From: Cyanobacteria bacterium UBA8803
GTDB taxonomy: Bacteria > Cyanobacteriota > Cyanobacteriia > Cyanobacteriales > Coleofasciculaceae
Length of the DNA: 6,357 bases
Assembly: GCA_003505715.1 (NCBI GenBank)
Contig: DNXU01000508.1
Location: 208-6,564, forward strand
Reading direction: 5' to 3'
Every line of letters starts with the position of its first letter. Position 1 is the stretch's first letter. A program made the position numbers and the translations under genes. Of the stretch, positions 1-5,257 are shown piece after piece. A model generated the notes under the pieces. That model ran no database searches and was not told where the DNA came from. It saw only the letters and a list, made by a program, of their open reading frames with translations.

Positions 1-1462
1 GGCTCGCACCGAGACGCCAAAAGCCGCTTCTGAATCGATCCAGCCTTACTTAGATCGGGTGATCCAGCAGATCGCTGAGTTTCGCCTCGATAATGGCATT
101 CAGTTTATCGTCCTAGAGCGCCACCAAGCACCCGTCGTGTCCTTTGTAACCTATGCTGATGTCGGTGGTGCAGACGAACCAGACGGTAAAACTGGTGTGG
201 CGCACTTTCTAGAACATTTAGCCTTCAAAGGCACTACCCGCATCGGGACTCAAAACTATGAGGCCGAACAACCCCTATTAGACCGTTTGGATGAGTTATC
301 TGAGCAAATTAAAGCTGCGAAAAAAGCGGGTAAAGAAGCACAAGCTACCCAGTTACAAGCAGAGTTTGCCAAAATTGAAGCTGAAGCAGCCAGCTTGGTC
401 AAGCAGAATGAATACGGTCAGATTGTCGAACAGGCAGGAGGTGTGGGCTTAAATGCCACAACCTCCGCAGATGCGACTGTATACTTCTACAGCTTCCCCT
501 CAAACAAACTAGAACTGTGGATGTCCTTGGAGTCAGAACGCTTCCTAGAACCAGTGTTTCGGGAATTTTATAAAGAACAAGAGGTGATTCTAGAAGAGCG
601 CCGCCTGCGTACCGATAACTCTCCGATCGGGAAAATGATCGAGGCATTTCTCGACAAAGCCTTCCAAGTCCATCCCTATCGGCGTCCAGTCATCGGTTAC
701 GACGAAGACATCCGCAACCTCTCCCGCGAAGATGTGCAGCAATTTTTCGATGCTCACTACGTTCCCAGCAAGCTGACGATGGCAGTAGTAGGAGATGTTG
801 ACTCTGCCGAAGTGAAACGGCTAGCACAAATCTACTTCGGACGCTACCAAGCTAAGCCAGCTGCACCGGGAGTTACGGTTGTCGAACCACCCCAAAAGGC
901 AACGCGAGAAGTAACCTTGGAATTACCTTCCCAACCCTGGTACTTAGAAGGATATCACCGACCCTCAATTAACGATCCAGACCATGTTATCTATGACATG
1001 ATCGGACGCCTGCTTAGCGATGGTAGAACCTCTCGCCTCTACAAAGCGTTAGTTGAAGAGAAACGAGTCGCCCTTTCTGCCGCAGGCTTCAGCGGTTTTC
1101 CGGGCGACAAACATCCAAATTTAATGCTGTTATACGCCCTAACCGCACCCGGACATACAGTAGAGGAAGTTGCAACTGTCTTGCGCAGTGAAATTGAGCG
1201 CCTCAAGACAGAACTAGTTGCCCCAGAGGAGCTAGATCGGGTGAAAACCCAAACCAGAGCAGGCTTATTGCGATCGCTCGATTCCAATATGGGCATGGCC
1301 AGAAACTTAGTAGAATACCAAGTAAAAACCGACGACTGGCGGAACTTATTCAACGAGCTAGAACAGATTACGGCAGTTACCCCAGCCGACATCCAGCGGG
1401 TTGCCCGCTCCACCTTCACACCAGAAAATCGCACCATCGGCAGGCTTTTATCAAGTCAGTAG
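1..1462 (+). CDS. M16 zinc metallopeptidase, catalytic subunit (5' partial)
   Basis: Catalytic member of the M16 (pitrilysin/mitochondrial processing peptidase) family, probably exported and degrading peptides in the periplasm. The frame is open from base 2, so the true start and probable signal peptide lie outside the window. A GTG at 59 is possible, but 19 well-formed codons (including PYLDRV) precede it, so I treat it as internal. Counting from the codon at base 2 there are 486 residues. The zinc motif HFLEH is at residues 68-72, and the downstream Glu ligand is probably E199 in EVILEE. Between them, residues 87-137 form a Lys/Glu/Ala/Gln-rich helical insertion, making His72-to-Glu199 about 50 residues longer than the usual ~76. 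The C-terminal domain (about 270-486) includes GRTSRLY at 341-347. The position expected to hold the family Arg is V351 and the Tyr position is L358, so substrate binding may depend on the partner encoded next. The stop is TAG at 1460-1462. The family call is firm; the substrate is unknown. Confidence 0.93.
   Translation, partial: ARTETPKAASESIQPYLDRVIQQIAEFRLDNGIQFIVLERHQAPVVSFVTYADVGGADEPDGKTGVAHFLEHLAFKGTTRIGTQNYEAEQPLLDRLDELSEQIKAAKKAGKEAQATQLQAEFAKIEAEAASLVKQNEYGQIVEQAGGVGLNATTSADATVYFYSFPSNKLELWMSLESERFLEPVFREFYKEQEVILEERRLRTDNSPIGKMIEAFLDKAFQVHPYRRPVIGYDEDIRNLSREDVQQFFDAHYVPSKLTMAVVGDVDSAEVKRLAQIYFGRYQAKPAAPGVTVVEPPQKATREVTLELPSQPWYLEGYHRPSINDPDHVIYDMIGRLLSDGRTSRLYKALVEEKRVALSAAGFSGFPGDKHPNLMLLYALTAPGHTVEEVATVLRSEIERLKTELVAPEELDRVKTQTRAGLLRSLDSNMGMARNLVEYQVKTDDWRNLFNELEQITAVTPADIQRVARSTFTPENRTIGRLLSSQ
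1270..1277. repeat. HIP1 octamer GCGATCGC (first of seven)
   Basis: Perfect copy of the palindrome that is over-represented in many cyanobacterial genomes. The other copies begin at 2326, 2566, 3761, 5289, 5846 and 6054. All seven lie inside coding regions, in both M16 genes, the acidic gene and the glycosyltransferase gene (three copies in the last). Confidence 0.95.
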
Positions 1463-1504
1463 TTGTTTGTTGTTTGTTGTTGGTTATTTGTTGTTTGTTG
1501 TTTG
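1463..1504 (+). repeat. Heptad array, TTGTTTG x6
   Basis: Six contiguous heptamers starting on the base after the stop codon of the first M16 gene: TTGTTTG, TTGTTTG, TTGTTGG, TTATTTG, TTGTTTG, TTGTTTG. Four are identical and the other two differ by one base. This is the form of the short tandemly repeated repetitive (STRR) sequences of filamentous cyanobacteria. The complementary heptad (CAA-rich) makes up the next array, so the two can pair as an imperfect hairpin in RNA or single-stranded DNA. Confidence 0.9.
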
Positions 1505-1509
1505 TCAAA

Positions 1510-1579
1510 AAAGAACAATTAACAATGAATAATCAACAATCAACAATCAACAATCAATAATCAACAATCAACAATGAAC
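1510..1579 (+). repeat. Heptad array, AATCAAC x10, containing the start codon of the second M16 gene
   Basis: Ten units in strict 7-bp register: AAAGAAC, AATTAAC, AATGAAT, then AATCAAC x3, AATCAAT, AATCAAC x2, AATGAAC. The reverse complement of AATCAAC, rotated, is TTGATTG, one base from the TTGTTTG of the preceding array, so the two are inverted relatives separated by about 5 bp. The last unit, AATGAAC, supplies the ATG at 1574. Unit three also contains an ATG (1525). No Shine-Dalgarno sequence is present; the leader is essentially a CAA/AAT-rich, G-poor stretch. Confidence 0.9.
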
Positions 1580-3049
1580 AAATTTAAACTTCCAACTCTC
1601 AAATCTCTTGGCTGGGTGGGGCTAGTGGGGGTTACCATACTCCTAGTGGTTATGTCGCGTTGGGCGGTAGCGACTCCTGCTCCCAGACATTATACGGATT
1701 TAACCTTTCCGCCCTTACCAGAAATTGAGCTTCCGGCGTATACGCGCTATCAACTTAATAATGGGATGGTCGTGTATCTTATGGAAGACCACGAACTGCC
1801 TTTAGTAAGCGGTACGGCAATGGTGCGCACAGGAGATCGCCTTGAACCACCAGATAAAGTGGGTTTGGCAACCCTGACTGGGGAAGTAATGCGCACGGGT
1901 GGTACGACTGTGCATTCAGGGGAAGAACTCAATCAGTTACTAGAACAACGGGCAGCTGCTGTGGAAACTGATATTAGTATCTCGGCTGGTAGCGCTAGTT
2001 TTAGTGCGTTGAGTGAAGACCTGAATCTGGTCTTCGATCTATTTGCTGAAGTGATTCAAAAACCTGCGTTTGCTGAGGATAAGTTGGCATTAGCGAAAAC
2101 TCAACAGGCAGGACAAATTGCCCGTCGGAATGATGACCCAGATAATATTGCTGTCCGCGAGTTTGCTAAGCTCATTTACGGTGAAACGAGTCCTTATGCT
2201 CGCACGATAGAGTACCAGACGCTGGATAATATTTCCCGTAATGATTTGGTGGCATTCTACGAGAAATACTTTCATCCGGCCAATATGATTCTGGGCATCG
2301 TCGGAGATTTTGATTCGGCGAAAATGCGATCGCTCATTGCAGAGAAATTTGGCCGTTGGACAGCAGCCAAAGCAGAGAAGCCGCCCGTACCACCAGCATC
2401 CCAAGCCAAACAAGGGGGTATCTTTTTGGTAGATCAGCCCCAACTGACTCAGAGTTCTATTCAGATGGGACATTTGGGCGGTCAGTTTAACAATCCTGAT
2501 TATCCGGCACTAGACGTGATGAACCAGGTACTCAACGGGTTTGGTGGACGGCTGTTCAACGAATTGCGATCGCGCCAAGGTTTTGCCTACTCAGTCTATG
2601 GCTATTGGAGTCCTCGTCATGACTATCCGGGAATGTTTATTGCCGGAGGACAAACTCGTTCAGAAGCAACGGTGCCATTTATTCAAGCCGTCCTTGCTGA
2701 AATCGAGAAAATCCGCACCACGCCAGTGACGCCAGCAGAACTCACCTTAGCGAAAGACCAAGTCCTGAACTCCTTCGTGTTCAACTTCCAAGATCCCAGC
2801 CAAACCTTAGCACGGCTAATGCGCTACGAATACTACGGCTACCCTGCGGATTTCCTATTCCGCTACCAGCAAGGTGTTAAAAACACAACGATTGAGGATG
2901 TCCAACGAGTTGCTCAACAATACCTACAACCAGATAAAATTGTTACCTTAGTTGTGGGTAATGCTAGTACCATTCAACCTCCCCTGAGCAGTATGTCACC
3001 CAACGTTACCTCACTGGATATCACCATTCCAGCGCCAAAAACCAGTTAG
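1574..3049 (+). CDS. M16 peptidase-like protein, non-catalytic partner subunit, exported
   Basis: 491-residue M16 family protein without a zinc site. Residues 1-33 look like a signal peptide: Lys-rich start, hydrophobic core at about 12-27, AVA before T34. At the place of HxxEH in the first domain, GLA(H)FLEH is replaced by GLATLTGE (T100-L-T-G-E104), and the helix that should hold the third ligand reads KLALAKTQQAGQI (170-182) with no Glu. All three ligands are therefore missing. The C-terminal domain has GGRLFNELRSRQGFAY at 324-339, with R332 and Y339 at the positions that form the Arg/Tyr pair of non-catalytic M16B subunits, as described for the Sphingomonas Sph2681/Sph2682 heterodimer. 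It lies 111 bp downstream of the catalytic gene on the same strand, which supports a two-subunit enzyme. The start is chosen because it gives a complete signal peptide. The stop TAG is 3047-3049. Heterodimer formation is inferred. Confidence 0.93.
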   Translation: MNKFKLPTLKSLGWVGLVGVTILLVVMSRWAVATPAPRHYTDLTFPPLPEIELPAYTRYQLNNGMVVYLMEDHELPLVSGTAMVRTGDRLEPPDKVGLATLTGEVMRTGGTTVHSGEELNQLLEQRAAAVETDISISAGSASFSALSEDLNLVFDLFAEVIQKPAFAEDKLALAKTQQAGQIARRNDDPDNIAVREFAKLIYGETSPYARTIEYQTLDNISRNDLVAFYEKYFHPANMILGIVGDFDSAKMRSLIAEKFGRWTAAKAEKPPVPPASQAKQGGIFLVDQPQLTQSSIQMGHLGGQFNNPDYPALDVMNQVLNGFGGRLFNELRSRQGFAYSVYGYWSPRHDYPGMFIAGGQTRSEATVPFIQAVLAEIEKIRTTPVTPAELTLAKDQVLNSFVFNFQDPSQTLARLMRYEYYGYPADFLFRYQQGVKNTTIEDVQRVAQQYLQPDKIVTLVVGNASTIQPPLSSMSPNVTSLDITIPAPKTS

Positions 3050-3083
3050 GGAATGGGGAATGGGGAATGGGGAATGGGGAATG
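3049..3083 (+). repeat. Heptad array, GGGAATG x5 (STRR, G-quadruplex-like)
   Basis: Five perfect tandem copies of GGGAATG. The first G is the last base of the TAG stop of the second M16 gene. The reverse-complement rotation is CCCCATT, matching the C-rich heptad class reported for filamentous cyanobacteria. Apart from the first, every G run is four long (the last GGG) with AAT spacers, which meets the usual pattern for a G-quadruplex on the M16 mRNA strand. A looser G-rich tail follows at 3107-3120. Confidence 0.93.
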
Positions 3084-3089
3084 GGTGTA

Positions 3090-3110
3090 CCCTGAGCGTA
3101 GCCGAAGGGG
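3090..3110. repeat. Short imperfect palindromic element, CCCTGAGCG...CGAAGGGG
   Basis: A 21-bp element between the G-rich array and the convergent yjbQ-like gene. It has a CCCT/AGGG outer match and a GC-GTA-GC core, so the dyad is interrupted. Related strings (CCTTCGGCTACGCTCAGG on the other strand) recur as dispersed short repeats in many filamentous cyanobacterial genomes, as far as I recall. It could contribute to transcript termination between the two convergent genes, but there is no T run, so I do not call it an intrinsic terminator. Confidence 0.5.
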
Positions 3111-3138
3111 GATGGGGGAGAGGAAGACTTGATTAATA

Positions 3139-3558
3139 TTAGCTACCCATGACATTAACCACAACTTCGCGGTGGTGACTGTGGCGGCGATGTTCCCAAA
3201 TATAAATTCCCTGCCAGGTTCCTAAGAGCAATCTGCCGTGAGCAATGGGAATTTGTTCGGATGTCTTGGTGAGGACGGTGCGGATGTGTGCTGGCATATC
3301 ATCGGGGCCTTCAGCATCGTGGATGTAGCTCTTGCCGTCCTCTGGCACCAATTTAGCAAAGAAGTTCGATAAATCTTTAAGTACATCCGGGTCGGCATTT
3401 TCTTGAATTATCAGACTCGCGGAGGTATGACGTAAAAAAACTGTACAAAGTCCTGTGTCGATGCCAGACTCGGCAACTACTGCTTGGACTTTGGGAGTAA
3501 TTGGAGAGAAGGATTTGCCAGTCGTTTGAATTGTAAGTCGCTTTTGATAATGAGTCAT
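3139..3558 (-). CDS. yjbQ: YjbQ / UPF0047 family protein
   Basis: 139 residues, the normal length of this single-domain family (Pfam YjbQ). Family hallmarks in order: LRHTSASL (42-49), QENADPDVLKDL (52-63), GPDDMPAHIR (84-93), and LGTWQGIYIWEHR (112-124). Conserved polar residues H44, E53, H91, W115, Q116, E122 and H123 are all present, so the fold and its presumed active pocket should be intact. E. coli and other members have been reported to have weak thiamin-phosphate-synthase activity, but the physiological role is unsettled; I would not annotate it as a thiamin enzyme. No secretion signal, so cytosolic. The start ATG (3558) has no clear Shine-Dalgarno sequence. It is the last - strand gene, 115 bp after the acidic repeat protein, a gap that holds a dyad element, so it may have its own transcript. 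It converges with the M16 pair. Confidence 0.95.
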   Translation of the reverse strand: MTHYQKRLTIQTTGKSFSPITPKVQAVVAESGIDTGLCTVFLRHTSASLIIQENADPDVLKDLSNFFAKLVPEDGKSYIHDAEGPDDMPAHIRTVLTKTSEQIPIAHGRLLLGTWQGIYIWEHRRHSHHREVVVNVMGS

Positions 3559-3618
3559 CTTGGCTAGTGCAAGAAGGCAAAAGTTGAGGAGGCTGCGATG
3601 CAGAAGAGAAGAAAGCTT

Positions 3619-3674
3619 GTACAGTAACCTTTTTAACCGTTTTTAAAGGGTGGGTTATTTTTACTGTGCTGTAC
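3619..3674. promoter_or_regulatory. Interrupted dyad-symmetric element between the acidic protein gene and yjbQ
   Basis: Two nested inverted-repeat arms surround an A/T-rich centre: ACAGTAA (3621-3627) with TTACTGT (3661-3667), and TAACC (3634-3638) with GGTTA (3653-3657). Outside these, GTAC at 3619 and GTAC at 3671 add a further imperfect match. It starts at the stop codon of the acidic protein gene and lies about 60-115 bp before the yjbQ start. This position would suit a terminator, an attenuator or an operator for yjbQ. The arms are interrupted by unpaired T runs, so a stable terminator stem is not certain. Confidence 0.4.
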
Positions 3675-4468
3675 TAGCCTAGCTGCTTGAGTTCATCATC
3701 AGCAGGTGCTGACAGTTCTTCGGCAGTGGTTGCCAATAGCTGCTCGCAGGCTAAACTAAAGCGATCGCCACTTTCTGAGGAGTTTGGTGTCTCAGTTGGT
3801 ATAGACTCCCTGGTCAAGGTGAATTCCGTCCCGCTACACTCATCGTCAATTTCCGATGAGTCTAAGGTTTCACTGGCTATTTCTTCACCAGTAACTGCCA
3901 ATTCTAACTCCCAATCTTCACTGAGAGTCTTTGATAAGTCTGGGGTCTCACCTGGTAAGTCTACCCCAATCGCTCCGCTTGCTTCCGGTTCATAACCATC
4001 GTCGTCAGTTTCCGCTAATTCGGCGGGAGCTGCCGATCTGTCATCCTGTACCACTACTACTTCTGAAGTCCAACCCTCAGCATCGGTTGCTAACAAATCT
4101 ATCGTTTCGCCCCGTATTACCTCCTCGTCCAGTTCTTCCTGAAGCTGGCTAGTTCCCAATTCCTCTAGGACTGATTCAGCCTCGCCAGATTCATTATTGC
4201 TAGTTGCCGATGGATTGAGATTTTCGGTTGGTGAGTTAGCAGAAACCTCTGCTAGTTGCTCGTCACCCAACTCTTTAGCCTCACCATTAATCTCTGACTC
4301 CTCTGGGTTTTCCTCTTTAGCTCCACTCCAGGGGGAATCATAATGGTGCCACGGTAGAATTGGCTTGTTAGGCAAGTTCTGCGTCAACACCGTTATGTTG
4401 TCTGGGTCTGGTTCTGGTAGCTTCAACTGCTTTCCCGACTGATCTTTATCAATTTGTTGAGAATTCAT
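3674..4468 (-). CDS. Highly acidic, probably disordered protein with a 26-residue repeat
   Basis: 264 residues from the ATG at 4468; I do not recognise the family. It has 67 Asp+Glu against 12 Lys+Arg, no signal peptide and no membrane segment, and is largely without regular hydrophobic spacing, so it is likely disordered and cytosolic. The N-terminal 50 residues differ from the rest: Pro-rich, with an aromatic cluster LPWHHYDSPW at 38-47 that could be a binding motif. Residues 117-247 carry a degenerate 26-residue repeat centred on ET at 121, 174, 200 and 226. A TTG at 4486 would add six residues and overlap the upstream gene by 8 bp. I prefer the ATG, which lies 10 bp after that gene's stop, with a weak GTAGG ribosome site formed partly from the stop codon. 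This spacing suggests translational coupling to the membrane protein encoded before it. Real coding is supported by the repeat at protein level and the operon spacing. Confidence 0.72.
   Translation of the reverse strand: MNSQQIDKDQSGKQLKLPEPDPDNITVLTQNLPNKPILPWHHYDSPWSGAKEENPEESEINGEAKELGDEQLAEVSANSPTENLNPSATSNNESGEAESVLEELGTSQLQEELDEEVIRGETIDLLATDAEGWTSEVVVVQDDRSAAPAELAETDDDGYEPEASGAIGVDLPGETPDLSKTLSEDWELELAVTGEEIASETLDSSEIDDECSGTEFTLTRESIPTETPNSSESGDRFSLACEQLLATTAEELSAPADDELKQLG
3728..4120 (-). repeat. 26-residue (78-bp) degenerate protein repeat region
   Basis: Within the acidic protein, units start near residues 117, 170, 196 and 222 with pattern x4-E-T-x-D/N. The 117 and 170 units share GET-x-DL, then T seven residues after E, E at +10, W at +12 and E at +15; the last three units are exactly 26 apart. 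Residues 143-169 are the right length for one decayed unit. The repeat is visible in protein and is weak in DNA, so it is old or under selection for composition. Confidence 0.6.
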
Positions 4469-4478
4469 AATTTGAAAC

Positions 4479-5240
4479 CTACCCAAAACTACTCAGGTCA
4501 ATTGCAGGGACAAAATAAACTGCTACTACATGCAAGGTAATAACCAAGGCCAAACCCCAAGTGACGTAAGCAGAGTATTTTAAGGATGAGGAGACATCCT
4601 CTAATCTTTGCTTGTTTGCATTATAGGTCTCTACCAGATTAACAATCATTTGCAATTGATACTCCTCTGTCGAGAGGACGAGATAGCGCTCCAAGAATTT
4701 TTTATCGCCTAAATTGGGACTGACAGCCAACTGACGGGGTAAAAACGCATTGATCAGTAAGGTGAAATTTAACAAAAATCCTACAAGTTCGGCAAAGCTA
4801 AAGAAACCTGGAAAAAACACCAGTCGCGAGATCGTCAAGCTGGTGAACAAAGCACCGTTGGTGACAAATAAGATATTCAACTTGGTGGTGAGGGTTTGGT
4901 TTTGCTCCTTTTGTTGATCGATGACCCTGCGCACGTCGTCAGCTGCCAGTTCTAGGGTTGGGGAAGAGGGACTCTGTTGGGTTTCTTTGGTCTTGGTACT
5001 CTTGGCAATCTTGGTTGTCTTAGGGGTGTCTGCTACTTCTAGGGTTTTAGGTGTTTTAGGATGCTCTGCTACCTCAGGTGGTTTTGTCGTCTTTGGTGGT
5101 TCTGTTATCTCTGGCGTTTTGGAGGTTTTGGGTAGTTCTGGTATCTCTGGGATTGTGGTAATCTGGGAGAGTTCGACAATCTCTGGGATGGCGGCAGTTG
5201 GTTCTGTCTTTTCAAGGAGGGAATTCACGGAGGCTATCAT
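4479..5240 (-). CDS. Three-TM membrane protein with N-terminal Pro/Thr/Lys/Glu 12-residue repeats
   Basis: 253 residues from the ATG at 5240. I do not recognise a named family. Residues 18-77 are five tandem 12-residue units; 78-95 is Lys/Thr/Ser-rich linker. Residues 100-120 are a polar helix (DDVRRVIDQQ). Two closely spaced membrane helices follow (about 121-143 and 146-167), then about 54 residues of soluble helix (GDKKFLERY, EEYQLQMIVNLVETYNANKQRLEDV) and a third membrane helix at 222-244, ending with a 9-residue tail. Positive charges favour a cytoplasmic N terminus and central linker. The layout (TM hairpin, helical linker, TM) resembles membrane effectors such as PycTM or SLATT proteins only in outline. 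A TTG at 5249 would add three residues; neither start has a clear ribosome site. It follows the glycosyltransferase gene by 17 bp and precedes the acidic gene by 10 bp, so the three are probably co-transcribed. Confidence 0.8.
   Translation of the reverse strand: MIASVNSLLEKTEPTAAIPEIVELSQITTIPEIPELPKTSKTPEITEPPKTTKPPEVAEHPKTPKTLEVADTPKTTKIAKSTKTKETQQSPSSPTLELAADDVRRVIDQQKEQNQTLTTKLNILFVTNGALFTSLTISRLVFFPGFFSFAELVGFLLNFTLLINAFLPRQLAVSPNLGDKKFLERYLVLSTEEYQLQMIVNLVETYNANKQRLEDVSSSLKYSAYVTWGLALVITLHVVAVYFVPAIDLSSFG
5010..5189 (-). repeat. 12-residue (36-bp) tandem protein repeat x5
   Basis: Residues 18-77 of the membrane protein in exact 12-residue register: IPEIVELSQITT, IPEIPELPKTSK, TPEITEPPKTTK, PPEVAEHPKTPK, TLEVADTPKTTK. 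Consensus is xPE(I/V)xExPKTxK. The first unit keeps only its front half. Charges nearly balance (Lys against Glu), so this is a Pro/Thr-rich polyampholyte stalk rather than a basic tail. Confidence 0.88.
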
Positions 5241-5257
5241 TAGGAGCAACTGGATAA

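Noticed and set aside
1502..1533. Possible promoter TTGTCA ... AATAAT before the second M16 gene
   Set aside because: The spacing is 20 bp rather than about 17, and similar AAT-rich words recur throughout the heptad array, so the match is expected by composition.
1463..1579. CRISPR array or insertion-sequence ends
   Set aside because: The units are 7 bp with no spacers, and there is no transposase or target duplication; they are simple STRR heptads.
399..2473. Open frames antisense to both M16 genes (399-647, 1039-1437, 1750-1932, 2090-2473) and the + frame 2541-2729
   Set aside because: Each lies inside a gene with clear family motifs, and none encodes a recognisable domain.
3090..3138. 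Intrinsic terminator between the convergent genes
   Set aside because: The only palindrome is interrupted in its stem and is not followed by a T run on either strand.
3377..3580. Second - strand frame overlapping the yjbQ-like gene
   Set aside because: Overlaps a complete YjbQ domain in another frame and has no motifs of its own.
4469..4486. TTG start for the acidic protein
   Set aside because: The ATG six codons later has normal operon spacing and a ribosome-site-like GTAGG; the extra residues show no feature. It cannot be fully excluded.
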